Assembly (NCBI GenBank): GCA_965279355.1
Contig: OZ257155.1
Span: 496,001-560,000, forward strand
Direction: 5' to 3'
DNA from: G965279355 sp965279355
GTDB lineage: Bacteria > Pseudomonadota > Alphaproteobacteria > CACIAM-22H2
DNA: 64,000 bases
A program made the position numbers and the translations under genes. Under the pieces are notes generated by a model, which was not told where the DNA came from, made no database searches, and saw nothing but the letters and a program-made list of their open reading frames with translations. Shown here one piece after another: positions 52,458-61,252 of this stretch. Position 1 is the first letter of the stretch. Every line of letters starts with the position of its first letter.

Positions 52458-52903
52458 CCGGCTTTTTCCCAGCGCCCTGCGTCGCTCTGCTTCCAGTACG
52501 CCATCTCATGGCCCGCGGCCTTGTGTGCTTTCCAGCGCGCGCGCGCGGCTTCGACGGCATCGTCGGAATTGCCGTCGAAGATTTCGAGCACCATCGACCA
52601 TGAGTCGAGATCGTCGGCGGTGGCGCCGTCGGCGAGCACCAGCACTTTCGCACCATTGGGATTTTCCGGCACCGCGGTAAGCCACACCGGCTGATCCTCG
52701 GCGAAGCCGTCGCGCGCGGTGCCGTGCGGCAGGAACGAGCGGTCGTCATAGGTCCAGAGCGCGCTGTCGAGCGCCTGCACCCGCTCTTCGGACCCGGCCA
52801 TCACGACAACCCGGTCGCCGCGCGCCAGCACCTTCTCGAGCAGCACCGGCAGCGCCCGCTCCAGCGGCATCGTCCGCAGGTGGTAGAAACGGATTTCAGT
52901 CAG
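52454..52903 (-). CDS. holC: DNA polymerase III subunit chi, probable CTG start
   Basis: Chi subunit of the clamp loader, which binds SSB, about 149 residues. The family N-terminus is present ('TEIRFYHLRTMPLERALPVL') but is preceded by a CTG codon; GGGAGG lies six bases upstream of that CTG. The first ATG is eleven codons later and would remove the first beta strand. No ATG, GTG or TTG occurs in frame between the pepA stop and this CTG. Core features 'GDRVVVMAGSEERVQALDSA', 'LWTYDDRSFLPHG' and 'VLVLADGATADDLDS' are typical. It lies 15 bases after pepA, the usual pepA-holC pair. Confidence 0.88.
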   Translation of the reverse strand: MTEIRFYHLRTMPLERALPVLLEKVLARGDRVVVMAGSEERVQALDSALWTYDDRSFLPHGTARDGFAEDQPVWLTAVPENPNGAKVLVLADGATADDLDSWSMVLEIFDGNSDDAVEAARARWKAHKAAGHEMAYWKQSDAGRWEKAG

Positions 52904-52918
52904 GGCGGACCTCCCGCC

Positions 52919-54424
52919 TCAACCCTGCTCCTCATAGTGATCGGCGACCAGCCGATCGAGGAGACGGATGCCAAAGCCCCAGGCGCCCTTCGGGACCGTC
53001 GGCATGTCCTTCTTGATCCACGCGACACCGGCGATGTCGAGATGCGCCCACGGCACATCGTTGACGAAGCGGTGCAGGAACTGCGCGCCGATGGTCGAAC
53101 CGGCGCCGCGGCCGGCGGCGATATTCTTCACATCGGCCGCGTCTGAATCGATATCGCGGTCATAGCCCTCGCCGATCGGCAGGCGCCACAGCCTCTCGCC
53201 CACGGCTTCGCCCGCCGCGATCAGGTTCTTGGTGAGTTCGTCGTTGTTCGACAGCACGCCGGCATATTCATGACCCAGCGCCACGATTACAGCGCCGGTG
53301 AGGGTCGCCAGATCGACCATCGCCTTCGGCTTGAAGCGGTCCTGCACGTACCAGAGGACATCGGCGAGAACGAGACGCCCTTCGGCATCCGTGTTCAGCA
53401 CTTCAACCGTCTTGCCGGACAGCGACTTCACGATATCGGACGGACGCTGCGCGGAGCCGGACGGCATGTTCTCGACCAGGCCGATGGCGCCGATGGCGTT
53501 CACCTTCGCGCGACGCGCGGCCAGCGTTTCCATCAGGCCGACAACGGCGGCGGAGCCCGCCATGTCCCATTTCATGTCTTCCATGCCGGCGGCGGGCTTG
53601 ATCGAGATGCCGCCGGTGTCGAAGGTGACGCCCTTGCCGCAGAACGCGATCGGGCGCTTGTCCTTCGCCTTGGGCGCGCCGTTCCATTGCATGATGACGA
53701 CGCGCGAGGGACGAACACTGCCCTGCCCCACGCCCAGCAGCGTATTGAAGCCGAGCTTCGCAAGCAGCTTCTCGTCCATCACCTCGACCTTAATGCCGAC
53801 GGCGGTCAGGCGCTTGCAGCGCTCGGCCATCGTTTCCGGGTAGATGACGTTCGGCGGCTCGGAGATCAGATCGCGCGCGAAGAAGATCGCATCCGCGGTG
53901 TGGTCGAGCGGTGCCGCGGCCTTTCTCGCCGCGGCGACATCGGTCACCATGAAATTGAGCATGCGCAGGGTCGGCTTGTTCTCCTCCTTTTCCTTCGTCC
54001 GGTACTTGTCGAACCGGTAGGAACGGAGCTTCGCGCCGAACGCGATATTGGCGGCTATGTCGGCGGCGTTGAGCGGCGAACCCTGCAGCGTATCGACCTG
54101 CATCGTCGCCTGGCTTTCACCGACGCGGTTCAGATGGGCGATCATGTTGCCGCCGACCGCCTGCATCTTGAGGGCGTCGATCTTTTCCAGCTTGCCAAAC
54201 CCGACCAGCAGGATGCGCGAGAGGGACAGTCCCTTCGGCGCGATGATGTCGAGCAGGTCGTTATTGCGCCCCTTGAAGCGGCTCGACGCCATGGCGCGGG
54301 TGAGAATACCGCCCGACTTCTTGTCGAGGGCGGCGGCCGAAGGAGTCAATTTCCGGTCTTCCGCGACCGCGACAATCAACGTTCCCGAATTCGTGTGATC
54401 GGGTTTGGCGAACGCAATTTTCAT
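52919..54424 (-). CDS. pepA: leucyl aminopeptidase (cytosol aminopeptidase)
   Basis: M17 zinc/manganese aminopeptidase of 501 residues. The signature NTDAEGRL is present in 'VLNTDAEGRLVLADVLWYVQ', and metal-binding 'FCGKGVTFDTGGISIKPAAG' includes the catalytic Lys and Asp. C-terminal 'DVPWAHLDIAGVAW' matches. Normal length. Divergent from lptG across a 210-base gap and followed by holC. Confidence 0.95.
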   Translation of the reverse strand: MKIAFAKPDHTNSGTLIVAVAEDRKLTPSAAALDKKSGGILTRAMASSRFKGRNNDLLDIIAPKGLSLSRILLVGFGKLEKIDALKMQAVGGNMIAHLNRVGESQATMQVDTLQGSPLNAADIAANIAFGAKLRSYRFDKYRTKEKEENKPTLRMLNFMVTDVAAARKAAAPLDHTADAIFFARDLISEPPNVIYPETMAERCKRLTAVGIKVEVMDEKLLAKLGFNTLLGVGQGSVRPSRVVIMQWNGAPKAKDKRPIAFCGKGVTFDTGGISIKPAAGMEDMKWDMAGSAAVVGLMETLAARRAKVNAIGAIGLVENMPSGSAQRPSDIVKSLSGKTVEVLNTDAEGRLVLADVLWYVQDRFKPKAMVDLATLTGAVIVALGHEYAGVLSNNDELTKNLIAAGEAVGERLWRLPIGEGYDRDIDSDAADVKNIAAGRGAGSTIGAQFLHRFVNDVPWAHLDIAGVAWIKKDMPTVPKGAWGFGIRLLDRLVADHYEEQG

Positions 54425-54507
54425 GGAATGTGGCTTCCTGTGGCCCGGTTTCCGACCGCAAAATCGCGCCTCGAAACGGACGTTCGGGCGTCACTCTAGC
54501 CGCAATG

Positions 54508-54516
54508 TGTGGATAA
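54508..54516 (-). promoter_or_regulatory. consensus DnaA box
   Basis: TGTGGATAA on the plus strand is the exact complement of the E. coli consensus TTATCCACA. It lies alone in the intergenic region between pepA and lptG. A single box does not make an origin; it could be a regulatory or titration site or chance. Confidence 0.4.
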
Positions 54517-54635
54517 AGAAAAGCACCCGCATTCAATGCTGTACATGGTTTGTTCCATCCACGGCGGACGTTGGGGTGGTCGCCTTCCCGCCCGCCGGCG
54601 TGGTAAATTTCGCTTCCTCGGACTCGCCACGAATC

Positions 54636-55730
54636 ATGCGCCTCTCTTCCACCCTGTCGGGCTATATCGGCCGTCAGTACCTCCTCACGTTTCTGGGAGT
54701 GCTGGTCGGGCTGATCGCCATCGTCTTCCTGTTCGACCTGATCGAGGTCCTGCGGCGTTCGTCCAGCCGCGCCAACGCGACGCTCGGCCTGGTTGCCCAG
54801 CTTTCGCTCTTCAAGCTGCCCAAGCTGATCCAGGAGATGGTGCCGTTCGTCGTGCTGTTCGCGACCGTCATCGCCTTCTGGCGTCTGTCGCGGACGCACG
54901 AGCTGACTGTCGTCCGCGCGGCGGGTGTCTCGGTGTGGCAGTTCCTGCTCCCGGTGGTCGTGGTGACCCTGATCATCGGCGGTTTCATGCTGACGATCTT
55001 CAATCCGGTCAGCGCCGTGTTCTATTCCCGTTACGAACAGCTGGAGAGCGAGGTGTTTCGCGGTCGCTCCAGCATGCTTGCCGTCTCGTCTACCGGCGTG
55101 TGGCTGCGGCAGGCGGACGGCGCGACGAACTCCGTCATCCACGCGCAGCGCGTGGCGGCCCAGGACCTTGAGCTTTACGACGTCATCATATTCACCTTCG
55201 AGGGACAGGACCGCTTCGTCGGCCGCGTCGATGCCGCGAGCGCGCGCCTTGAGGCAGGTTACTGGCTCCTGCGCGATGCTTGGGTGAGCACGCCAGAACG
55301 CCCCTCGCGCCACGAAATGGAATACCGCATACCGACCGACATGACGCGCGATCGCATCCAGGACAGTTTCGGTGCGCCGGAAACGATCTCGTTCTGGGAT
55401 CTGCCCGGCTTCATCCGCACGCTGGAAGCGGCCGGCTTCTCGGCGTTGCGACACCGCCTGTACTGGCAACGCAGCATCGCCGGACCGTTTCTGCTGTTTG
55501 CCATGGTCCTGATCGCGGCGAGCTTTTCGTTGCGACCGCCGCGGCGTGGCGGGGTGGCCAAACTGCTCGTCGGCGGTATCGGCGCCGGGTTCCTGCTGTT
55601 TTTTCTCTCGAACCTCGTCGCCGCGCTGGGACAGAACGCCAGCATTCCGATCCTGCTTGCCGCCTGGGCCCCGGCGATTGTAAGTACCCTCATCGGGCTG
55701 TCGCTGCTGCTGCATTTAGAAGACGGATAG
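54636..55730 (+). CDS. lptG: LPS export ABC transporter permease LptG (LptF/LptG family)
   Basis: Inner-membrane permease of the LptB2FGC machine that extracts lipopolysaccharide, 364 residues with six membrane helices and a periplasmic beta-jellyroll between helices 3 and 4. The opening 'GYIGRQYLLTFLGVLVGLIA' and 'LFDLIEVLRR' match LptG better than LptF. 'RTHELTVVRAAGVSVWQFLL' is the conserved coupling-helix region. It is normally encoded beside lptF and before lptD; neither is here, and surA follows after only 18 bases. The ATG is chosen because the upstream frame contains no family sequence. Confidence 0.92.
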   Translation: MRLSSTLSGYIGRQYLLTFLGVLVGLIAIVFLFDLIEVLRRSSSRANATLGLVAQLSLFKLPKLIQEMVPFVVLFATVIAFWRLSRTHELTVVRAAGVSVWQFLLPVVVVTLIIGGFMLTIFNPVSAVFYSRYEQLESEVFRGRSSMLAVSSTGVWLRQADGATNSVIHAQRVAAQDLELYDVIIFTFEGQDRFVGRVDAASARLEAGYWLLRDAWVSTPERPSRHEMEYRIPTDMTRDRIQDSFGAPETISFWDLPGFIRTLEAAGFSALRHRLYWQRSIAGPFLLFAMVLIAASFSLRPPRRGGVAKLLVGGIGAGFLLFFLSNLVAALGQNASIPILLAAWAPAIVSTLIGLSLLLHLEDG

Positions 55731-55748
55731 GCGTATAAAGGCCCTCTC

Positions 55749-57026
55749 ATGAACTTCCGCTCCGCAAAACTCCTCATGGCCGCCCTGACGCTGTCCGGCG
55801 TCGCGTTCTGGCATGGCTCCGCGCCGGCGCAGCAGGGCGTCCAGCGCATCGCCGCCGTCGTCAATGAAGACATCATCTCCGTCTACGATCTGGAGAGCCG
55901 TCTCCGGCTGGTCATCGTGACATCGGGGATGCCGGACAATGCCGAAACCCGCAGCCGCATGCAGCCGCAGATCATCCGCGCCCTGATCGACGAGCGGCTG
56001 CAGCTGCAGGAGGCGGATCGCCTGAGTTCCAACGTTTCCGAAAAGGAAATCGACGACGCCATCGGCCGCATCGAACAGGCCAACAAGATGCCCGCGGGCG
56101 CGCTCATTCCCGCCCTCCGCGAAGCCGGTCTCGATCGATCCACGCTGGCAACCCAGATCAAGGCCGGCCTCGCCTGGCAGAAAGTCGTGCAGCGTCGCCT
56201 GCGGGCCAGTCTTCAGGTGGGACAGGACGAGATCGACGAAGTGATCGCCCGCATCAACGACAGCAAAGGCACGACCGAGTTCCTGCTTGCCGAACTGTTC
56301 CTCGCCGTCGAAAACCCGGATCAGGAAGACGAAACACGGGAGCGCATGCTTGAGATGTTGGAGCAGATGCGGCGCGGCGCCGGTTTTCAGGCCATCGCGC
56401 AGCAGTTTTCGCAGGCGGCATCGGCCGCGTCCGGCGGCGACATCGGCTGGGTCGAACGGGGACAGATTGAAGAAGAGGTTATCCGCGTTCTCGACGATCT
56501 CCCGCCCGGCCGAGCAACCCCGCCGATCCGCACGCCGACCGGCTTCCATGTCTATCTGCTGCGCGAAAAGCGTGTCCTCGCCGCGGCCTCGCCGGAAGAT
56601 GCCGTTGTGACCCTGGCGCAGCTTGTGATGCCGGTGGAGAACGGCGCGTCGCAATCGGAAATTGATGCACAGAAAGAGCTCGTCGAGACGGTCCGCGACA
56701 GCATCTCCGGCTGCGAAGACATGCGCCGCGTCGCGCGCGAATTGGGGACCACTTTCGTGGATCCGACACCGGATCTGCGGATCGGCGACCTTGCGCCGGC
56801 CATCCGGCCGGCAGTGATGCCGCTGAAGGCCGGCGAAGCCAGTCCGCCGATTCAGACCGAGGCCGGCATCGCCCTGCTGATGGTCTGCGCGCGGACCGAG
56901 CCGAAATCGAATCTGCCCGACCGCGAGGAAATCGCCGACAACCTCACCCGGCAGCGGCTGGACGTTGTTGCGCGCCGCCACCTGCGCGACCTGCGCCGAC
57001 AGGCGTTCATCGACGTCCGGGTGTGA
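55749..57026 (+). CDS. surA: SurA-like periplasmic peptidyl-prolyl isomerase / chaperone
   Basis: Outer-membrane protein chaperone of 425 residues with an N-terminal signal region ('KLLMAALTLSGVAFWHGSAP'). Chaperone N-domain near residues 30-150 ('IAAVVNEDIISVYDLESRLR', 'ALIDERLQLQEADRLS'), parvulin domain near 170-280 ('ASGGDIGWVERGQI', 'TGFHVYLLREKR') and a C-terminal part with 'RLDVVARRHLRDLRRQAFID'. Follows lptG closely and overlaps the pdxA start by GTGA. Confidence 0.92.
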   Translation: MNFRSAKLLMAALTLSGVAFWHGSAPAQQGVQRIAAVVNEDIISVYDLESRLRLVIVTSGMPDNAETRSRMQPQIIRALIDERLQLQEADRLSSNVSEKEIDDAIGRIEQANKMPAGALIPALREAGLDRSTLATQIKAGLAWQKVVQRRLRASLQVGQDEIDEVIARINDSKGTTEFLLAELFLAVENPDQEDETRERMLEMLEQMRRGAGFQAIAQQFSQAASAASGGDIGWVERGQIEEEVIRVLDDLPPGRATPPIRTPTGFHVYLLREKRVLAAASPEDAVVTLAQLVMPVENGASQSEIDAQKELVETVRDSISGCEDMRRVARELGTTFVDPTPDLRIGDLAPAIRPAVMPLKAGEASPPIQTEAGIALLMVCARTEPKSNLPDREEIADNLTRQRLDVVARRHLRDLRRQAFIDVRV

Positions 57027-58045
57027 CCGTGCCCGCCGCGCCCCTGGCGCTGACGATGGGCGAACCCGCCGGGATCGGCGCCGAGATCGCCCTCAAGGCG
57101 TGGCGCGATCATCGTGACCTGCCGCCGTTCTTCCTGATCGACGATCCGCAGCGGCTCAGCCGCCTCCAGGCGCAGCTCGGCTGGACCGTCCCGGTAGTGG
57201 AAATAGCCGCACCCGAAGAAACGAATGCCGCCTTCGCGCGCGGGCTTCCCGTGCTGACCGAGACGCTGCCAGTGCCCTCGGTGCCGGGCAAGCCCGATCC
57301 GCGCAATGCATCGGCCGTGCTGTCGTCCATTCGCCGCGCCGTCGATCTGACCCGCGCCGGCCGCGCATCCGCGGTGGTCACCAATCCGATCAACAAGAGC
57401 GTGCTCTACGACGCCGGCTTCCAGCATCCCGGGCACACCGAGTATCTCGCCGAACTCGCGGGCGAAAACATCACGCCGGTGATGCTGCTGGAAGGCGGCG
57501 GCCTGCGCGTCGTTCCCGTGACGATCCATATGGCGCTCCATGAGGCGGTCAGAACACTGACCGCCGCCGCCATCGTCGAAAAGACACGGATCACCGCGCG
57601 CGCCCTGAAAAATGACTTCGGCATCGCACACCCGCGCCTTGCGGTTTCGGGCCTCAATCCGCATAGCGGCGAAGGCGGCGCGCTGGGCCGCGAGGAGATC
57701 GAGATTATCGAACCGGCGATTGCCCGCCTGAAAGCCGAAGGCATCGATGTGGTCGGGCCGCTGGCCGCCGACACGATGTTCCATGCCGGCGCGCGGCGGA
57801 ACTACGACGTCGCCATCTGCATGTATCACGACCAGGCGCTGATCCCGCTGAAGACGCTCGACTTCGAGCGCGGCGTGAACGTCACGCTCGGCCTGCCGTT
57901 CATCCGCACCTCGCCCGATCACGGCACGGCCTTCGATATCGCCGGAACCGGCACGGCGAGTGACGCCAGCCTGGTGGCAGCACTCGCCCTTGCGGCGAAG
58001 CTGGGCCGGCAGCGCGCCCGTCCGGCGGAAACAGCCGGCGCCTGA
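57023..58045 (+). CDS. pdxA: 4-hydroxythreonine-4-phosphate dehydrogenase
   Basis: Pyridoxal-phosphate pathway enzyme of 340 residues, which oxidises 4-phosphohydroxy-L-threonine. Landmarks: 'LALTMGEPAGIGAEIALKAW' near residue 6, the metal-binding His segments 'HPGHTEYLAELAG' and 'DTMFHAGARRNYDVAICMYH', and 'GVNVTLGLPFIRTSPDHGTA'. The start is GTG, overlapping the surA stop. Between surA and rsmA, the usual alphaproteobacterial order. Confidence 0.96.
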   Translation: MTVPAAPLALTMGEPAGIGAEIALKAWRDHRDLPPFFLIDDPQRLSRLQAQLGWTVPVVEIAAPEETNAAFARGLPVLTETLPVPSVPGKPDPRNASAVLSSIRRAVDLTRAGRASAVVTNPINKSVLYDAGFQHPGHTEYLAELAGENITPVMLLEGGGLRVVPVTIHMALHEAVRTLTAAAIVEKTRITARALKNDFGIAHPRLAVSGLNPHSGEGGALGREEIEIIEPAIARLKAEGIDVVGPLAADTMFHAGARRNYDVAICMYHDQALIPLKTLDFERGVNVTLGLPFIRTSPDHGTAFDIAGTGTASDASLVAALALAAKLGRQRARPAETAGA

Positions 58046-58053
58046 GCATCGAC

Positions 58054-58902
58054 TTGTCCGCCCCCTCGCCTTCGCTGCCGCCGCTTCGCGATGTCATCGC
58101 GCGCCACGGTCTTGGCGCGCGCAAGTCGCTGGGCCAGCACTTCCTGTTCGACCTCAACCTCACGGGACGTATCGCGCGCGCGGCGGGCGATCTCACGACC
58201 GGCACGGTGATCGAGGTCGGCCCCGGCCCCGGCGGCCTCACCCGTGCCCTGCTCGAAGCCGGCGCCCGGCATGTGATTGCCGTGGAGCGCGACGAGCGCT
58301 GCCTGCTGGCGCTCGCGGAAATCTCGGCGGCGTATCCCGGCCGGCTTGAAGTGATCCCCGGCGACGCACTGGAGACCGCCGCGCACACGCTGGGCGAGGC
58401 GCCGCGCCGGATCTGCGCCAACCTGCCCTACAACGTCGCGACACCGCTGCTGCTGGGCTGGCTGCGCAATGCCGAAGCGTTCGCCTCGCTGGTGCTGATG
58501 TTCCAGAAGGAAGTGGCCGATCGACTTGTCGCAAAGCCACGCGAGCCCGGATACGGCCGTCTCGCCGTCGCGACGCAGTGGCGGATGCATGCGCGCAAGC
58601 TGTTCGACATCGACCGCCGCGCCTTCACGCCACCGCCGAACGTCACCTCAAGCGTGGTCGAACTGATCCCGCGCAGCGAGCCGGTCGCGCCCGCCGATCC
58701 GCTTCTGCTGGAAAAGGTCACCGCCGCCGCGTTCGGCCAGCGGCGCAAGATGCTGCGTCAAAGCCTGAAATCGTTGGGTGCCGATACGGCGGCGCTGCTG
58801 AATGCCGCCGGCATCGTGGAAACGCGCCGCGCCGAGGAACTGTCCGTCGAAGAATTCTGTGCCCTGACCCGGGCACTCAGCGCCCTTCGCGCAGCCGGTT
58901 GA
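58054..58902 (+). CDS. rsmA: 16S rRNA dimethyladenosine transferase (A1518/A1519)
   Basis: KsgA/RsmA methyltransferase that dimethylates two adenosines in helix 45 of 16S rRNA, 282 residues from a TTG codon (ATG is absent near the conserved N-terminus). Motif 'KSLGQHFLFDLNLTGRIARA', SAM-binding 'VIEVGPGPGGLTRALLEAGA' and catalytic 'NLPYNVATPLLLGWL' are intact; the C-domain ends 'EELSVEEFCALTRALSALR'. Eight bases follow pdxA. The 3' end overlaps the convergent gmk gene by 26 bases. Confidence 0.95.
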   Translation: MSAPSPSLPPLRDVIARHGLGARKSLGQHFLFDLNLTGRIARAAGDLTTGTVIEVGPGPGGLTRALLEAGARHVIAVERDERCLLALAEISAAYPGRLEVIPGDALETAAHTLGEAPRRICANLPYNVATPLLLGWLRNAEAFASLVLMFQKEVADRLVAKPREPGYGRLAVATQWRMHARKLFDIDRRAFTPPPNVTSSVVELIPRSEPVAPADPLLLEKVTAAAFGQRRKMLRQSLKSLGADTAALLNAAGIVETRRAEELSVEEFCALTRALSALRAAG

Positions 58903-59515
58903 CGAAATCCGACAGACCGACCTGCCGCGTCCGGCGCAACCGCTCGGCCGTCAGGATCGACTGCACCTTCGCGACACTCTGATCCAGCGTCTGATTGATG
59001 ACGATGTATTCGTATTCGAAGTAGTGACTCATCTCGTCGGAGGCCTTGGCCATGCGCTGCGCCACGACCGACTGCGGATCCTGCGCGCGCGTGGTCAGGC
59101 GCCGCTCAAGTTCCGCGGTCGAGGGCGGCAGGATGAAGACGCTGACGAGATCGGCGGCCCGCGCACTCTCCCCGATCTGCTGCGTGCCCTGCCAGTCGAT
59201 ATCGAAAAGCACGTCGCGGCCCTCGGCCAGCGCTTTTTCCACCGGCGCCCGAGGCGTGCCGTAGCGATTGCCGAACACCTGCGCGTGTTCCAGGAACTCG
59301 CCGCGCCCCACCATTGTCTCGAATTTTTCCGGTGTTACGAAGAAGTAGTCCGTCCCCTCGGTCTCGCCGGGGCGCATCGGACGCGTCGTTGCCGACACCG
59401 ACATCACGAGGTTGGGATCGAGACGCAACAACTCGCGGGAAATGGATGTCTTGCCGGCACCGGACGGTGACGACAGAACCAGCATCAGGCCGCGCCGGAC
59501 AATCTCTTCGTTCAC
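58877..59515 (-). CDS. gmk: guanylate kinase
   Basis: Converts GMP to GDP with ATP, 212 residues. P-loop 'LVLSSPSGAGKTSISRELLR', GMP site 'SVSATTRPMRPGETEGTDYF' and 'GEFLEHAQVFGNRYGTP', 'VLFDIDWQGTQQIGE' and a typical lid 'RRLTTRAQDPQSVVAQRMAK'. Preceded by yicC on the same strand with four bases between the genes. Confidence 0.96.
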   Translation of the reverse strand: MNEEIVRRGLMLVLSSPSGAGKTSISRELLRLDPNLVMSVSATTRPMRPGETEGTDYFFVTPEKFETMVGRGEFLEHAQVFGNRYGTPRAPVEKALAEGRDVLFDIDWQGTQQIGESARAADLVSVFILPPSTAELERRLTTRAQDPQSVVAQRMAKASDEMSHYFEYEYIVINQTLDQSVAKVQSILTAERLRRTRQVGLSDFVNRLREGR

Positions 59516-59519
59516 GTCG

Positions 59520-60395
59520 CTACTCGATATTGGCGGCCTGCTCGCGCAGGCGGTCGATGACGGCTTTCAGGGCAAGGCCGTGATTGGTCAGTTCGATATC
59601 GGCGGATTTCGAGCAGAGCGTATTGGCTTCGCGGTTGAATTCCTGCGACAGGAAATCGAGACGGCGGCCGATCGCGCCGCCTTCCTTGAGCAGCCCGCGC
59701 GCGGCGCCGAGATGCGCATTCAGCCGGTCGATCTCTTCCCTTATATCGGCGCGGCTCGCCAGCAGCGCGACCTCCTGCGCCAGCCGCTCCGGCGTGACGG
59801 CGGGCACGCTGCCCAGCAGTTCCGCGATCTGGCCTTCCAGCCGTGCCTTGATCGCCGCGGGCTGGGCGCCGGCACAGCCGGCCGCCGCGTTGGTCAGGCG
59901 GTCGATCTCCTCGATATGCTCGACGAGATTTTTCTCCAGCGAGCGCCCTTCTTCCGCACGAACTTTCTCAAGCGCCGAGAGCGCCTCGTTCAGCGCCTTT
60001 AGAAGCACGGCGTCTTCCGGGACAGCGTTCGTCTCGCCGCTCTCCAGCACGCCGCGCAGTCCCAGCAGGCCGTCGATGCGCGGCGCTGCCGCGTCGCACT
60101 TGTCCTGCACCTGCTTGACGATCGCCAGCACATCATCGAACGCGGCCTGGTTGAGCCGCAGCCGCTGCGATGTATCCGCGCTGCCGACCGAAAGGGTCGC
60201 CGAGACATTGCCGCGGGTCATGCGCTTGGCGACCGCGTTGCGGACCGCGCTTTCCAGATGATCGGTGCCGCTGGGCAGACGGCAGCGCACATCGAGCCCG
60301 CGGCCGTTGACGCTGCGGAGTTCCCACGTCCAGCCGCTCTGCCCCTGCGGCGCGAGACCAGCGCGCGCAAACCCGGTCATGCTGTAAATCGCCAC
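59520..60395 (-). CDS. yicC: YicC/YloC family endoribonuclease
   Basis: YicC-type protein of 291 residues. The family opening 'MAIYSMTGFARAGLAPQGQS' and 'WELRSVNGRGLDVRCRLPS', a central helical domain, and the C-terminal 'GRRLDFLSQEFNREANTLCS' plus 'DIELTNHGLALKAVIDRLRE' are diagnostic. E. coli YicC has RNA-cleaving activity linked to small-RNA turnover. First gene of a yicC-gmk operon. Confidence 0.92.
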   Translation of the reverse strand: MAIYSMTGFARAGLAPQGQSGWTWELRSVNGRGLDVRCRLPSGTDHLESAVRNAVAKRMTRGNVSATLSVGSADTSQRLRLNQAAFDDVLAIVKQVQDKCDAAAPRIDGLLGLRGVLESGETNAVPEDAVLLKALNEALSALEKVRAEEGRSLEKNLVEHIEEIDRLTNAAAGCAGAQPAAIKARLEGQIAELLGSVPAVTPERLAQEVALLASRADIREEIDRLNAHLGAARGLLKEGGAIGRRLDFLSQEFNREANTLCSKSADIELTNHGLALKAVIDRLREQAANIE

Positions 60396-60481
60396 CCAAC
60401 CCCCGACGGCGCTAAATGTGGTGCGCCTGAAAACGAGCGGCTACTATAGGCGGCCAGAGACCCCCGAACAATGGCAACGCG

Positions 60482-61252
60482 ATGAAAAATCCACGGCACA
60501 TCCTGATCACCGGGGCGTCGAGCGGACTGGGCGAGGCCCTCGCCCTCGCCTATGCGCAGCCGGGAATCGTGCTGGGCCTGACCGGCCGTGACGTGACGCG
60601 GCTGAACGATGTCGCCGCCCGCTGCCGCGCCAGCGGTGCGGAGGTCGATGCGGCGCCGATCGATGTCACCGATGCGCCCGCCCTGCGGCAGTGGATGCTG
60701 GCGCTCGATGCGCGGACGCCCCTCGATACAGTCATCGCCAATGCCGGGATCTCGGCACAGAACAGCGGTCGCGGCGAAACCGACGAACAGGCGCGCCGCA
60801 TCATGGCCGTAAATGTCGATGGCGTGATGAACACGGTTCGTCCGCTGATCGCACCCATGGTCGGTCGCGGCCGCGGCCAGATCGCAATCATGTCGTCGCT
60901 CGCCGCGTTTCGCGGACTGCCCGGCACCGGCGTGTATTGCGCCAGCAAGGCCGCCGTGCGGCTCTGGGGCGAAGCGCTGCGGGTGGAACTGGCGCCGCGC
61001 GGCGTCGAGGTCAGCGTGATCTGTCCGGGTTTCGTCACCAGCCGCATGACCGCCACCAACGATTTTCCCATGCCGTTCCTGATGGGACCTGAGCGCGCGG
61101 TGCGCATCATTCGCGGCGGGCTTGAGCGGAACAAGGGACGGATCGCATTCCCGTGGCCGATGTACGCGGCGGCCAGATTGATCGCGGCACTTCCCTCACC
61201 GCTTGCCGATTGGGTTTCGGCTCTGCGACCGCTGCCGCCGGATAGGGCCTAA
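60482..61252 (+). CDS. SDR family oxidoreductase
   Basis: Short-chain dehydrogenase of 256 residues. NADP(H) motif 'HILITGASSGLGEALALAYA' (T-G-x3-G-x-G), Arg in 'GLTGRDVTRL' suggesting NADPH preference, NAG in 'VIANAGISAQNSG', Ser in 'AIMSSLAAFRGLPG' and Tyr-x3-Lys in 'GVYCASKAAVR'. The C-terminal 'PMYAAARLIAALPSPLADWV' is an amphipathic helix often seen in membrane-bound SDRs. It stands alone between two minus-strand operons and the stop overlaps the mltG stop by interlocked codons. Substrate unknown. Confidence 0.86.
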   Translation: MKNPRHILITGASSGLGEALALAYAQPGIVLGLTGRDVTRLNDVAARCRASGAEVDAAPIDVTDAPALRQWMLALDARTPLDTVIANAGISAQNSGRGETDEQARRIMAVNVDGVMNTVRPLIAPMVGRGRGQIAIMSSLAAFRGLPGTGVYCASKAAVRLWGEALRVELAPRGVEVSVICPGFVTSRMTATNDFPMPFLMGPERAVRIIRGGLERNKGRIAFPWPMYAAARLIAALPSPLADWVSALRPLPPDRA

